Source: an uncultured Neptuniibacter sp.
Lineage (GTDB): Bacteria > Pseudomonadota > Gammaproteobacteria > Pseudomonadales > Balneatricaceae
Direction: 5' to 3'
Assembly: GCF_947498015.1 (NCBI RefSeq)
Contig: NZ_CANMIR010000018.1
Coordinates: 1 to 46,250 of the forward strand
Length of the DNA stretch: 46,250 nt
The position numbers were made by a program, and so were the translations under genes. Below are positions 36,909 to 46,250 of this stretch, piece by piece (position 1 is the stretch's first letter; each line of letters opens with the position of its first letter). The notes beneath the pieces are model-generated. The model ran no database searches and had not been told where the DNA came from. It was given only the letters and a program-made list of their open reading frames with translations.

Positions 36909-37114
36909 CGTTACTTCCTGGCCTTCCTATAACTTATTTTCACGCGTGTTGCTCTTCTACTGTGTCCTTAAATAGTTTGGAAAACAAGCCGGTTTTATTA
37001 GATTTTGTGGCTGTTTTTTTCGTTTGCCGATGTGTCAGACTCTGCACCCCTGCTATCCCTCAGTCGTGACCCTGATATACTAGAGCGGTCTTTTAGAGCC
37101 TATTTGAGATTGTT

Positions 37115-37744
37115 ATGAAATACAGAATTATCCCCGTGACCCCTTTTCAGCAAAACTGTTCACTCATCTGGTGCGAAGCAAGCAATAAAGCGGCGATTGT
37201 GGATCCGGGTGGTGATTTGGAAAAAATTCTCGCTGTGGCTCAGGAAGAGGGAGTGGAGCTGGAAAAAATTCTACTAACACACGCTCATATTGACCATGCC
37301 GGGGGTACTGCTGAGCTGTCAAAAAGCAAAGTGTTACCGATTGAAGGGCCCCATAAAGGTGATCAGTTTTGGATAGATGGTATGGCTCAGCAGTGTGCAA
37401 TGTTTAATTTTCCTCACTGTGAAGGGTTTGAGCCGGATCGTTGGTTGGAAGATGGGGATCAGGTTAAAGTGGGTGATACTGCTCTGGATGTGATCCATTG
37501 CCCTGGCCATACCCCAGGTCATGTTGTGTTTTATAACCCTGAGGATCAGGTGGCAATAGTGGGAGATGTTCTGTTTAACGGATCCATTGGGCGCACTGAT
37601 TTTCCACAGGGGAACCATCAGGAATTAATATCTTCAATTAAGGATAAACTCCTTCCCTTGGGAGACGACGTAGAGTTCATCCCAGGTCATGGTCCCGGAT
37701 CAAGCTTTGGACAAGAGAAACAGACAAACCCTTATCTGCGTTAA
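37115..37744 (+). CDS. MBL-fold metallo-hydrolase (glyoxalase II-like, YcbL type)
   Basis: 209 residues. The metal motif HAHIDH is at 56-61 (HxHxDH), with the further ligands in HCPGHTPGH, GDVLF and PGHGPGS. It resembles the short YcbL/glyoxalase II-like thiolesterases, which lack the C-terminal glutathione-binding helical domain of full glyoxalase II. It is convergent with zapE, overlapping it by 4 bp. The physiological substrate is unknown. Confidence 0.9.
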   Translation: MKYRIIPVTPFQQNCSLIWCEASNKAAIVDPGGDLEKILAVAQEEGVELEKILLTHAHIDHAGGTAELSKSKVLPIEGPHKGDQFWIDGMAQQCAMFNFPHCEGFEPDRWLEDGDQVKVGDTALDVIHCPGHTPGHVVFYNPEDQVAIVGDVLFNGSIGRTDFPQGNHQELISSIKDKLLPLGDDVEFIPGHGPGSSFGQEKQTNPYLR

Positions 37745-38895
37745 AAACGTATATTTGGTAGTGTCTGGTACTCTTTTGAAGACATCTCTTTTAGACGACT
37801 GATAGTGCGTTTAAAAGAGGTGCTCAATAGGTCACCCTTATAGAGCTCTTCAGCTTTGGCTTCCGCACTCAGGTATAGATTGATCCGGCAGTCATAGAGC
37901 TCATCAACCAGGCTGATAAAGCGCCTGGCCGAGTCATCCTGATGGCTTTGAATAATCTGGCGCAGACCTGTGCTGTTGACAGCTGCGTGCCCATCTTCCG
38001 TCCCAGGGGCTTTAATCTGTTCTTGGCCTTTACCCGCAAAGCGGGGGATTTCACTAAGCAAAATGTGAGAAAAGTCTTGAGCCAGCGCTATATAGTCTCT
38101 GGCTGAACGTGGGCCTTCGCACAGCTGCGAAAATGTAAACCAGGCGACATCGCCCTGACTGGCTTTGCAGGGTATCAATCGGCTGCATATCTCAACCCGA
38201 GTAACAGTCTCCGAAGTACTTGCTAATGTAAGCTGTTGATAGAGCTCTGCTAAGGCAGACTCCTGATCAATAAAGTAGGCGGAGGAGTGTTCTAGTTCTC
38301 TATGGCGATGATCGGTTCCGTTATCTAGTGAAATAATCTCCATATGTCGCTTGATGGCTTGAATCGAAGGCAGGAACCGGTCGCGGTGAAGTCCTCCAGC
38401 ATAAAGATTATCTGGCTGTGTATTGGATGTACTGATGATGGTTACGCCCCGTTGGAAGAGTGCATCAAATAATCTGCCAAGTAGCATGGCGTCTCCAATG
38501 TCGGAAATATAGAATTCGTCAAAACAGATAACGGAGTATTGCTTGGCTAGCTTTTCTGCCAGGTATTGAAGAGGCTCAGGGTGACCGCTGTGCTCGAACA
38601 GTTGCTGGTGGATCATCGCCATAAAACGATGGAAATGTAGCCGCAGGTGTTGATGCTCATTCAGGCATTGGCAGACTAGGTCCATGAGCATCGTTTTTCC
38701 ACGACCGACCGGGCCCCATAGATAGATACCTTTTATCGGTTTTGGCTTTCTAAAGAGAGGTTTCGGGCGGGAAAGCTCATTCAGCAGAGTGTGAAGCCTG
38801 TAAACAGTCGACCACTGAGATGCATCTTCAGCTAGGTTTTCGTTGGATAGTTTACGTTGGTACTGCTCGATCAGGTTTGAGGTGACTAAATTCAT
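37741..38895 (-). CDS. zapE: cell division protein ZapE (AFG1-like ATPase)
   Basis: 384 residues, P-loop ATPase. Walker A is GPVGRGKTML from residue 61, Walker B is VICFDEFYISD, and the sensor region TIISTSNTQPDNLY and GLHRDRFLPSI are characteristic. ZapE acts at the constricting Z ring in gammaproteobacteria, particularly under low oxygen or heat. It is transcribed towards the MBL-fold gene. It follows pfkA by 54 bp on the same strand and may be co-transcribed. Confidence 0.93.
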   Translation of the reverse strand: MNLVTSNLIEQYQRKLSNENLAEDASQWSTVYRLHTLLNELSRPKPLFRKPKPIKGIYLWGPVGRGKTMLMDLVCQCLNEHQHLRLHFHRFMAMIHQQLFEHSGHPEPLQYLAEKLAKQYSVICFDEFYISDIGDAMLLGRLFDALFQRGVTIISTSNTQPDNLYAGGLHRDRFLPSIQAIKRHMEIISLDNGTDHRHRELEHSSAYFIDQESALAELYQQLTLASTSETVTRVEICSRLIPCKASQGDVAWFTFSQLCEGPRSARDYIALAQDFSHILLSEIPRFAGKGQEQIKAPGTEDGHAAVNSTGLRQIIQSHQDDSARRFISLVDELYDCRINLYLSAEAKAEELYKGDLLSTSFKRTISRLKEMSSKEYQTLPNIRF

Positions 38896-38949
38896 TCCGG
38901 GAGTATAACGTCCTGATGAGCAGCGACAACAGACTAGGATCGAATCTGA

Positions 38950-39957
38950 CTATTTGTGAAGTAGTAGTGCTCTCTGGAATAGGTCTGGGTCAAGTTGTTT
39001 GGATTTTTCAATTACTTGTTGCAGAGGTGTTTCGGTAATGACTCCCCCCCTGACGCCGATCATCACATCATTATATCCGGCACAGAGATAATCGATGGCG
39101 GATGCACCCAGGCATGATGCCAGAACGCGGTCATGACCAGACGGTCTGCCGCCACGTTGGATATGACCGAGGATGCATACTTTGGGTTTTTGCTCATGTT
39201 GTTCCAATTGTTTCGCCAGATTATACGTCAGACCGGGTGTTTGGCCCTCTGCTACCACTATTATGCCGCTGGATCCTTTGCCCTGAGCGCGGTTATTAGC
39301 AAGCTGGAAGGATATTGCATCAATCTGCACCTCGTATTCAGGTACAACGATCATTTCAGCACCACATGCAATACCTACATGGGTGGCAATGAAACCTGAA
39401 TTTCGGCCCATCACTTCAACCAAAAAAAGGCTTTCATGGGAGAGAGCCGTATCCCTAATCTTATCTATTGCATCCAAGGCTGTGTTGACGGCAGTGTCGA
39501 AACCTATGGTGTCATCGGTGCCGTAGATGTCATTATCGATGGTGCCCGGAAGACCGATAACCCGGATATCACTCTCGGAGGCCAGCAGGTGGGCACCGGT
39601 CAATGAACCATCGCCGCCGATGACAACCAAGCTATCAATACCTTTCTCTTTTAGTACCTCTGAGGCTTGATGCCTGACCGCCGGGTCTTTGAAGGCAAGG
39701 CAACGATCACTTTTTAGTAGTGTGCCTCCACGCTGGACAATATTGGTGACCGATGCTGAATTCATCTCGCCTATATCGCCGATGATCAAGCCGCTATAGC
39801 CTTTGTTTACGCCGTATACCTTAATACCCCGATGTAATGCCGCACGAACTACGCCACGGATAGCGGGGTTCATACCAGGGGAGTCTCCGCCACTGGTTAA
39901 AACAGCTATTGCCCTTGGTTTGTTACTCTCTGCAGAAAGTGTTGGGATTGTATACAT
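38950..39957 (-). CDS. pfkA: ATP-dependent 6-phosphofructokinase
   Basis: 335 residues. The substrate loops are TSGGDSPGMN (21-30), GGDG at 114-117 (Gly at the fourth position indicates ATP and not pyrophosphate as donor), the catalytic GTIDND at 138-143 and the fructose-6-phosphate region EVMGRNSGF. The short bacterial allosteric form is expected. The N-terminal ten residues (MYTIPTLSAE) are an extension relative to E. coli PfkA. It gives this organism a complete upper glycolysis step that some marine relatives lack. Confidence 0.94.
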   Translation of the reverse strand: MYTIPTLSAESNKPRAIAVLTSGGDSPGMNPAIRGVVRAALHRGIKVYGVNKGYSGLIIGDIGEMNSASVTNIVQRGGTLLKSDRCLAFKDPAVRHQASEVLKEKGIDSLVVIGGDGSLTGAHLLASESDIRVIGLPGTIDNDIYGTDDTIGFDTAVNTALDAIDKIRDTALSHESLFLVEVMGRNSGFIATHVGIACGAEMIVVPEYEVQIDAISFQLANNRAQGKGSSGIIVVAEGQTPGLTYNLAKQLEQHEQKPKVCILGHIQRGGRPSGHDRVLASCLGASAIDYLCAGYNDVMIGVRGGVITETPLQQVIEKSKQLDPDLFQRALLLHK

Positions 39958-40090
39958 CAGCAGCCTCGCTCCAGATAAACATGCTTATACAGTTCAGAAT
40001 AGTCGTACTATGATCAATCTATATTACGATTCTAGAATGGCAGAAACGTTTAGCGTGCGCATTATCATATGCAAATAATAGGATAAATCG

Positions 40091-41827
40091 ATGAGACGGC
40101 AGACACACCAACGGATCGCTGCACAGGTGATGGTTTTTTTTGCAGAGTACCGTCTCAGTTTTCAGGAGATTACTGATTGCGCTCAGAAATATTTTGAAAC
40201 GGCCAGTTGGAATGAACTGCAGCAACTTTCTGCTGAGCGTATTGAATTATATGAAGAGATGGTCGCAGAAGCAGCGAACGCTCTTGAGCAACTGCTGGGG
40301 GATGAGATCTATCAACCTGAGCTTTGGCATCAGGCTAAGGCGTATTACAGCAAACTCATACGTCAACGGACTGATCCAGAGCTGGCAGAGACGTTTTATA
40401 ACTCGGTCTACTGTCATCTGTTTCAGCATCACCTGATCGATAGTGAAAATATGTTCATCCTGACGACGCGATCGGGAGAGGTTTTTCAATCGGGGGAGCC
40501 GATTTACTGGACCTATTCACTTTCAGATTACGGTCTGGTGCATCTGCTATCTAAGGTGATGGATGATTTTGCATTTGCAATTCCCTGGGAGAATAAACGC
40601 AGGGATATACGAAATCTTATCTACTATATCCGAGAGCACCTTTCCGCTGGGGTAACCGCAAACCAGAATACAAAAGTAGATATCGTAAACCGCGTGTTTT
40701 TTCGAAATAAGGCAGCGTATCTGGTTGGCAGGATTCATATGCCTCACGGAGAGCAGCCGTTTGTTCTTCCTGTGCTGAATAATGAAAATGGGGCTGTGTA
40801 TATTGATACGGTTCTAAGCGATGAGGATGATGTTTCGATCGTATTTAGTTTTACACGTAGTTATTTTCTGGTTGATATTGATATTCCATCCGAGTTCGTT
40901 CGGTTTTTACAGTCCTTAATCCCGCAAAAATCACATGCGGAGCTATATAGCTCAATTGGCTTTTATAAACAGGCAAAGGCTGAATTCTACCGTGATTTTT
41001 TAACGCACCTGAATCGCTCAGGGGATCAGTTTGAAGTCGCCCCCGGAATCAAGGGGATGGTTATGACTGTCTTTATGCTGCCCTCACATCCATTTGTATT
41101 TAAGGTCATTAAAGATCAGTTCTCATCATCCAAGCACGTGACAAGGGAGATGGTTAAACAGAAATATCACCTTGTTAAAAAGCATGATCGTGTCGGGCGG
41201 TTGGCTGATACACAGGAGTTTACTAACTTCTCATTTCCACTTAACCGGTTTTCACCGGCTCTGATAGAGGAGCTTCAAGCCGTAGCCGGGTCCTCAATCT
41301 ATTTATCAGGCGATGAGATTATCATTCGCCATCTCTGGGTGGAGCGCTATATGACGCCGCTGAACATATTTATTGATGAAGCCAGGTTACGTGAAGATGA
41401 AACAGCGCTGTTTCATGCGGTCAATGAATATGGGAAAGCGATTAAGCAGTTAGCTGCGGCAAATATCTTTGCCGGGGATATGTTATTCAAAAATTTTGGA
41501 GTCACCCGTCATGGCCGGGTCGTGTTTTATGATTATGATGAGATTATGTATTTGACCGAGTGTAATTTCAGGGAGATTCCCGAGGCGCTTTATCCAGAAC
41601 AGGAAATGTCTGATGACCCATGGTACTCGGTAGGGCCTAACGATGTTTTTCCTGAAGAGCTTTCGATGCTGACTGCGTGTGATCAAAATATCCGTAGTTT
41701 GTTTAATAAACTGCATGGTGATCTTTTGAGTGTGGCTTTCTGGAAGGATATCCAGAATAAGGTGAGCTCGGGTGTTGTTGTTGACGTTTTTCCGTATAGG
41801 AAAATCCACCGTTTTAAACGGCATTAA
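40091..41827 (+). CDS. aceK: isocitrate dehydrogenase kinase/phosphatase
   Basis: 578 residues, full length. It phosphorylates and dephosphorylates isocitrate dehydrogenase and so directs isocitrate to the glyoxylate shunt during growth on acetate or fatty acids. Family segments such as VMTVFMLPSHPFVFKVIKDQF, RHLWVERYMTPLN, NIFAGDMLFKNFGVTRHGRVVFYDYDE and TECNFREIP are present. AGGAT lies 6 bases before the ATG. It stands alone here, not in an aceBA operon as in E. coli, and is divergent from pfkA. Confidence 0.97.
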   Translation: MRRQTHQRIAAQVMVFFAEYRLSFQEITDCAQKYFETASWNELQQLSAERIELYEEMVAEAANALEQLLGDEIYQPELWHQAKAYYSKLIRQRTDPELAETFYNSVYCHLFQHHLIDSENMFILTTRSGEVFQSGEPIYWTYSLSDYGLVHLLSKVMDDFAFAIPWENKRRDIRNLIYYIREHLSAGVTANQNTKVDIVNRVFFRNKAAYLVGRIHMPHGEQPFVLPVLNNENGAVYIDTVLSDEDDVSIVFSFTRSYFLVDIDIPSEFVRFLQSLIPQKSHAELYSSIGFYKQAKAEFYRDFLTHLNRSGDQFEVAPGIKGMVMTVFMLPSHPFVFKVIKDQFSSSKHVTREMVKQKYHLVKKHDRVGRLADTQEFTNFSFPLNRFSPALIEELQAVAGSSIYLSGDEIIIRHLWVERYMTPLNIFIDEARLREDETALFHAVNEYGKAIKQLAAANIFAGDMLFKNFGVTRHGRVVFYDYDEIMYLTECNFREIPEALYPEQEMSDDPWYSVGPNDVFPEELSMLTACDQNIRSLFNKLHGDLLSVAFWKDIQNKVSSGVVVDVFPYRKIHRFKRH

Positions 41828-42061
41828 TAGCAGAATCAAATAAAGGTATTTAGCAGGAAGTTTATCTGAAGAGTGGCTGTTGTCGGTGTAAGCAAAAACG
41901 TGTTATCTAGTTGATGTTGCATGTTATTTATCAATTAATTTAAGGGTATTTATCGTATAAATTTTGAAGCTTGACGTTTATGGGTCTAGTCTTTTGAGTG
42001 ATATGTGTAAATATCTGAGGCTCAATTCATAGCCTGATAATAAAATCATAGGGAGTTTGTT

Positions 42062-43042
42062 ATGACGTTTCGTAAGACGGTTACCTCTGGCTTGTTGGCA
42101 ATGGGCGTTGGTCTTGCTGCAATGGGAGGTGCAACAACTGCCACGGCACAGGAATTTATTACCATCGGCACGGGTGGTGTGACGGGTGTTTATTATCCGA
42201 CAGGTGGAGCGATCTGCAGGCTGGTGAATAAAAACCGTAAAAATCATGGCATTCGATGTTCTGTGGAGTCGACTGGTGGTTCGGTTTATAACCTGAATAC
42301 TATCCGAGCTGGAGAGTTGGATATGGGTGTGGCTCAGTCTGACTGGCAGTTCCACGCTTACAACGGTACAAGCAAATTTGAAGATAAAGGCGCTAACAAA
42401 GATCTGAGAGCGGTCTTTTCGGTTCACCCTGAACCTTTCACTGTCGTGGCACGGGCTGATTCTGGTATCAAGTCTTTCAACGACCTCAAAGGTAAGAGAG
42501 TCAATGTTGGTAATCCTGGTTCAGGGCAGCGCGGCACGATTGAGGTGTTGATGGCTGCAAAAGGTTGGAGTATGGATGACTTTTCCCTGGCATCGGAATT
42601 AAAAGCCTCAGAGCAGGCAAGTGCGCTTTGTGATAACAAAATTGATGCCATGGTTTATGTGGTTGGTCACCCAAGTGGTGCGATCAAAGAAGCGACCACC
42701 TCCTGTGATAGCGTGTTAGTCAATGTTAATGACGCAGATGTAACTAAATTAATTGCAGATAACAGCTATTACCGTACGGCTACCGTTCCAGCGGGGATGT
42801 ATCGAGGAAATGATGCTGATACTGAAACATTCGGTGTTGGCGCTACCTTTGTCTCCTCGGTAAATGTCCCTGAAAAAGTGGTCTACGAGGTTGTGAAGGC
42901 TGTGTTTGAGAACTTCGATACTTTTCGTAAGTTACATCCAGCGTTTGCAAACCTTAAGAAAGAGCAGATGGTAAAAGATGGTCTTTCTGCGCCACTGCAT
43001 CCGGGGGCAATGAAATATTATAAAGAAGCGGGTCTGCTGTAA
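42062..43042 (+). CDS. TAXI-type TRAP transporter substrate-binding protein
   Basis: 326 residues with a cleavable signal peptide (about 1-29, ending TATA). The mature start [20 protein letters not shown] is the TAXI family signature, with [20 protein letters not shown] and [20 protein letters not shown] further on. It binds a substrate in the periplasm and delivers it to the fused permease downstream. The family often carries glutamate or dicarboxylate-like ligands, but the ligand here cannot be told. GGGAG lies 7 bases before the ATG; 234 bp separates it from aceK. Confidence 0.95.
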   Translation: MTFRKTVTSGLLAMGVGLAAMGGATTATAQEFITIGTGGVTGVYYPTGGAICRLVNKNRKNHGIRCSVESTGGSVYNLNTIRAGELDMGVAQSDWQFHAYNGTSKFEDKGANKDLRAVFSVHPEPFTVVARADSGIKSFNDLKGKRVNVGNPGSGQRGTIEVLMAAKGWSMDDFSLASELKASEQASALCDNKIDAMVYVVGHPSGAIKEATTSCDSVLVNVNDADVTKLIADNSYYRTATVPAGMYRGNDADTETFGVGATFVSSVNVPEKVVYEVVKAVFENFDTFRKLHPAFANLKKEQMVKDGLSAPLHPGAMKYYKEAGLL

Positions 43043-43060
43043 GGCTCTTTGCTAATAGAT

Positions 43061-43084
43061 ACGGGGACTTATGTCCCCGTTTTT
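43061..43084 (+). terminator. hairpin between binding protein and permease
   Basis: ACGGGGAC, TTAT loop, GTCCCCGT, then TTTT, 18 bp after the binding-protein stop. It can act as a partial terminator, so that the binding protein is made in excess of the permease, or as a 3' RNA stabiliser. Confidence 0.8.
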
Positions 43085-43129
43085 GTACGGTATGAAAATC
43101 AGTCTCTATTATAAAAATACGGTGATGTT

Positions 43130-45724
43130 GTGACGGATAATACGAGTCATTCAGCTTCTGCTATCTCTCAAGAAGTTCAGGAGATGGTTGCGCAGGCAGA
43201 TTCAGGAGCCCGATCTCCAGATGGAATTTCGGGAAAGTTTCTATGGCTTGTGGCATTAGGTTGGGCGCTTTTCCAGCTTTGGTATTCATCTCCTTTACCG
43301 TTTATATTTGATTTTGGTGTTTTTAACGATACGCAGGCTAGAGCGATCCATCTGAGTTTTGCAATCTTTCTGGCATATACTGCGTTTCCTGCATTTAAGC
43401 ATTCTTCGCGTACCCATATTCCCTGGCATGATTGGATATTTGCTGCGATAGCGGCCTTCAGTGCCAGCTATCTCGTTGTCTTTCATCGGGAACTGGCTGA
43501 CAGAGCCGGTGCCCCTATCACTGCAGATATTGTTGTCGCGGTAACTGGAATGTTGTTGCTACTTGAGGCAACCCGTAGAGCATTGGGGCCTCCACTGATG
43601 GTGGTGGCTTCAGTTTTCCTTCTTTACACATTTGCCGGACCCTACATGCCCGAGGTGATCTCTCATAAAGGAGCAAGCCTAAATAAAGCGATGTCACATC
43701 AATGGCTGACATCAGAGGGTGTGTTTGGTGTGGCTTTGGGTGTTTCAACGAGTTTTGTATTTCTTTTTGTCTTGTTTGGCTCTCTATTGGATAAGGCCGG
43801 AGCAGGAAACTATTTCACGCAGGTCGCTTTCTCGTTGTTGGGACATATGAAAGGGGGGCCTGCGAAAGCCGCGGTTGTTTCGTCCGGATTGAGTGGCTTG
43901 GTCTCAGGCTCATCTATCGCGAATGTTGTAACGACCGGTACATTTACCATCCCTCTTATGAAAAGGGTGGGTTTTCCCGGGTATAAAGCGGGTGCAGTTG
44001 AAGTTGCAGCATCAACGAATGGCCAGCTCACTCCACCCATTATGGGGGCTGCTGCATTTCTGATGGTGGAATATGTTGGTATCTCTTACATCGAGGTAAT
44101 TCAACATGCAATTTTACCAGCTTTAATCTCCTATATTGCACTGATCTATATCGTGCATCTTGAAGCGCTTAAGGCGGGTATGGAGGGGCTGCCAACGCGA
44201 AATACAGCTACATTGGCGCAAAAGCTAAGTGTCTGGGCGATGATTGTCGCCGGGGTCTGCATTATCTCGATGGTGGTGTACTACGGGTTAGGGTGGACAA
44301 AAGATTATATTGGGAACTGGTCCTACCTGATTGCGGGTTTAGTGATCCTGGTGGCCTATATCTGGTTGGTGAAATTTTCTGCAGGTTACCCTGATCTGCA
44401 TATGGATGATCCTAATTCAGATGTGGTCGTATTACCGGAAACAGCTCCGACAGTGAAATCAGGACTTTATTACCTTCTTCCTGTGGTGGTTCTGGTTTGG
44501 TGCTTAACAGTCGAGCGTTTTTCACCAGGGTTGTCAGCATTCTGGGCAACCTTATTCATGGTCTTCATTGTTGTAACGCATAGGCCATTAAAAGGATTGT
44601 TCAGATCGGATAATGATTGGGGGCAACAGGTCAAGTGTGGCGTCGAGGATCTGTTTAATGGTCTGGTTTCCGGTTCGAGAAACATGATCGGTATTGGTGT
44701 TGCAACTGCGGCGGCGGGTATTGTTGTAGGTACAGTGACACTGACGGGTATCGGGCTTGTAATGACGGAGTTTGTTGAGTTTATCTCAGGAGGTAGCGTG
44801 CTCCTGATGTTGCTCTTTACTGCGGTGATTAGCTTGATTTTAGGAATGGGGTTACCAACGACTGCAAACTATATTGTGGTTTCAACATTGATGGCTCCGG
44901 TAATAGTCACTTTGGGGGCTGAGCATGGCTTGATCGTGCCGTTAATCGCTGTGCATCTGTTTGTATTTTATTTTGGTATTCTGGCGGATGACACGCCTCC
45001 TGTTGGGTTGGCGGCATTTGCCGCTGCGGCAATAGCTCGTTCAGATCCAATCCGAACTGGTATTCAGGGGTTTACCTACGACATTCGAACAGCTGTACTG
45101 CCTTTTATGTTTATTTTCAATACGGAGCTTATTCTCATAGGGATAGAGAGTGTCAGTCATCTTCTGATGACAATTTTTGGTGCGTTAGTTGCGATGCTGG
45201 TGTTTGCGGCAGCTACACAGGGGTTCTGGTTTGTAAAAAACAGATGGTACGAAACAGTATTATTGCTTGTCGTAGCATTTTTGATGTTTAGACCAGGTTT
45301 TGTCTGGGATGAGATCTATCCACCAATAGAGAACTTGCCACCGAATCAGATAGAGAGCGTAGCAGAGAAACTTCCTGAGGGGTTGCCATTAAGAATGAGA
45401 GTGGCGGGAGAAACGATTGACGGTAACTTTGTTAATCGAACAGTAGAGCTTCCGCTATCTGCTGCTGGCCAAGGGAAGGAAAGATTGGATTCAGCGGGTT
45501 TAGTCTTACGTCAGGAAGAGTCTCGCACGATTGTGGATATGGTAGCGTTTGATAGCGCCGCACAAAAAGTGGGAATAGATTTTGACTGGGAGATACTATC
45601 ACTTGAAGTACAAGCTGATCGGCCGCCGAAACAGCTTGTTTGGATTCCGGTGATTATGTTGCTAATTGCGATCGCTTGGATGCAAAGACGTAGAAGAATT
45701 TTTGCGGGTGAATCAGATGTTTAA
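43130..45724 (+). CDS. TRAP transporter fused permease (4TM-12TM) with DUF3394-type C-terminus
   Basis: 864 residues. The DctQ-like and DctM-like parts are fused: about four or five segments at residues 40-170 and the 12-segment DctM-type region to about 690, with SGLVSGSSIANVVTTGTFTIP and LGMGLPTTANYIVVSTLM as the two inverted-repeat motifs of the ion/substrate site. After a last segment follows a soluble stretch (about 725-840) and a C-terminal helix ending MQRRRRIFAG, matching the DUF3394 tail seen in fused TRAP permeases. Starts at GTG with GGTGA 4 bases upstream. Sodium-coupled uptake is inferred from the family. Confidence 0.94.
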   Translation: MTDNTSHSASAISQEVQEMVAQADSGARSPDGISGKFLWLVALGWALFQLWYSSPLPFIFDFGVFNDTQARAIHLSFAIFLAYTAFPAFKHSSRTHIPWHDWIFAAIAAFSASYLVVFHRELADRAGAPITADIVVAVTGMLLLLEATRRALGPPLMVVASVFLLYTFAGPYMPEVISHKGASLNKAMSHQWLTSEGVFGVALGVSTSFVFLFVLFGSLLDKAGAGNYFTQVAFSLLGHMKGGPAKAAVVSSGLSGLVSGSSIANVVTTGTFTIPLMKRVGFPGYKAGAVEVAASTNGQLTPPIMGAAAFLMVEYVGISYIEVIQHAILPALISYIALIYIVHLEALKAGMEGLPTRNTATLAQKLSVWAMIVAGVCIISMVVYYGLGWTKDYIGNWSYLIAGLVILVAYIWLVKFSAGYPDLHMDDPNSDVVVLPETAPTVKSGLYYLLPVVVLVWCLTVERFSPGLSAFWATLFMVFIVVTHRPLKGLFRSDNDWGQQVKCGVEDLFNGLVSGSRNMIGIGVATAAAGIVVGTVTLTGIGLVMTEFVEFISGGSVLLMLLFTAVISLILGMGLPTTANYIVVSTLMAPVIVTLGAEHGLIVPLIAVHLFVFYFGILADDTPPVGLAAFAAAAIARSDPIRTGIQGFTYDIRTAVLPFMFIFNTELILIGIESVSHLLMTIFGALVAMLVFAAATQGFWFVKNRWYETVLLLVVAFLMFRPGFVWDEIYPPIENLPPNQIESVAEKLPEGLPLRMRVAGETIDGNFVNRTVELPLSAAGQGKERLDSAGLVLRQEESRTIVDMVAFDSAAQKVGIDFDWEILSLEVQADRPPKQLVWIPVIMLLIAIAWMQRRRRIFAGESDV

Positions 45725-46142
45725 AAATATAGTAGTTCCAATTGATTTACAGGATCGTAAAGGTACAGAACGTACGCTAACTGCAGTGGATAAGTATTTC
45801 GGTAATGATGTACAGATATGCTTGATCTCAGTATTACCAGGTTACCAGATGTCGGTCGTAGCTTCGTATTTCCCTAAAGACGCTGTAACGGATGCCTTAG
45901 GAGCGATGGAGGGTGAGTTAAGTGCTTTAGGGAGAAGATGCCTCAAAGATAAAACCGTGACGGTTAAAGCTAGCGAGGGCAATACGTATAAAGGGATTGT
46001 TAAGCACGCAGAATCCATTAGTGCGGATCTAATAGTCATAAATGCACAAAAACATGGAAGAGTAGAAAAAATGGTGCTGGGATCTGTAACCGCTAAGGTG
46101 ACAGAATCAGCCAGCTGTTCGGTGCTAGTTTTGAAGGGTTAG
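45717..46142 (+). CDS. universal stress protein (TRAP-associated, TeaD-like)
   Basis: 141 residues, single Usp domain: FKNIVVPIDL at the start, SADLIVINAQKHGR in the middle and LGSVTAKVTESASCSVLVLKG at the end. The nucleotide motif is partial (GRVEKMVLGS lacks the usual second glycine). The ATG at 45717 overlaps the permease gene by 8 bp, so the two are translationally coupled. TeaD, a Usp protein linked to the ectoine TRAP transporter TeaABC, binds ATP and regulates transport; a similar role is inferred. GGGTGA lies just upstream. Confidence 0.92.
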   Translation: MFKNIVVPIDLQDRKGTERTLTAVDKYFGNDVQICLISVLPGYQMSVVASYFPKDAVTDALGAMEGELSALGRRCLKDKTVTVKASEGNTYKGIVKHAESISADLIVINAQKHGRVEKMVLGSVTAKVTESASCSVLVLKG

Positions 46143-46151
46143 AGAAGAGAT

Positions 46152-46179
46152 AAAAAAAGCGCCGTCAGGCGCTTTTTTT
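46152..46179. terminator. TRAP-Usp operon terminator
   Basis: AAAAAAAGCGCC, GTCA loop, GGCGCTTTTTTT, 9 bp after the Usp stop codon. It is symmetrical and could also serve a minus-strand gene starting beyond the window. Confidence 0.93.
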
Positions 46180-46190
46180 ATGGTTATTGA

Positions 46191-46250
46191 TCAGGGATTA
46201 AACAGCGCTGATTGCTGAGTGAACAGGTTGGGGGTGTTTTTAGCTTTTTT
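46191..46250 (-). CDS. possible 3' end of a minus-strand gene (partial)
   Basis: Reading from the window edge on the minus strand gives 19 codons ending NTPNLFTQQSALFNP and then TGA, just before the terminator. The position and the shared terminator suggest the C-terminus of a real gene that starts outside the window, but the fragment is too short to name. Confidence 0.35.
   Translation of the reverse strand, partial: KKAKNTPNLFTQQSALFNP

Noticed and set aside
41978..42427. 149-codon frame opposite the TAXI leader and 5' end
   Set aside because: It covers the probable promoter of the TAXI gene and its signal peptide; no conserved features and no ribosome binding site.
46180..46250. Naming the partial minus-strand frame at the window edge
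   Set aside because: Nineteen residues are too few to assign a family.

Overview
The window is ordinary, gene-dense chromosome from a marine gammaproteobacterium, most likely of the Oceanospirillales (Oceanospirillaceae-like). This rests on gene order and protein character, not on a database search. The evidence is the divergent typA and glnA-glnL-glnG, the secB-grxC-rhodanese block facing gpmI-envC-ctpA-yibQ, the coaBC-algC-argB-slmA block, radC next to rpmB-rpmG, and a TAXI-type TRAP transporter with a linked universal stress protein. I see no insertion sequence, prophage, CRISPR array, tRNA or integron. Genes are intact and codon use is uniform, apart from strong optimisation in glnA and the ribosomal protein genes.

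Layout. 1-75: the 3' tip of a 5S rRNA and its terminator. 116-5609: an HDOD protein, an unknown ORF with a DTW-domain tRNA modification gene, then dtd, pip and typA on the minus strand. 5610-10240: the nitrogen regulon core. glnA has a sigma-54 promoter and an upstream NtrC site, and glnL-glnG has a second NtrC site and its own sigma-54 promoter. 10282-12409: trmL behind a terminator-like hairpin that holds its ribosome binding site, an unknown ORF, and secB-grxC-rhodanese. 12635-17580: gpmI, then the envelope genes envC, ctpA and yibQ. 17527-22578 (minus strand): a TauE-type permease, slmA, argB, algC and coaBC; dut, often found between coaBC and algC, is absent here. 22731-24033: radC, rpmB, rpmG.

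24094-29277: a Kef/CPA2-type antiporter, mutM, and a three-gene run of alpha/beta hydrolase, PAP2 phosphatase and MJ1255-type glycosyltransferase. 29278-29967 is the only long stretch without a recognisable protein gene. It carries two diverged copies of a module of about 165 bp, a 15-bp perfect inverted repeat with terminator character between them, and a TPP riboswitch controlling thiD-thiC. 32813-36908: a small membrane protein, a large LytS-sensor/PAS/PAS/GGDEF/EAL protein with a perfect FNR/Anr box upstream, an LdtR-like MarR regulator and a DUF5062-like protein. 37115-41827: an MBL-fold hydrolase, zapE, pfkA and aceK. 42062-46142: TAXI binding protein, fused TRAP permease and UspA, ending in a terminator. 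The window closes with a probable 3' fragment of a minus-strand gene.

Most of the window is conserved housekeeping. The least explained element is the duplicated intergenic module at about 29313-29757. It looks like tandem small RNA genes, leader peptides or a mobile/regulatory repeat, and I cannot assign it to a known class. The terminator/ribosome-binding-site overlap at trmL and the FNR box ahead of the c-di-GMP gene are the next most interesting.
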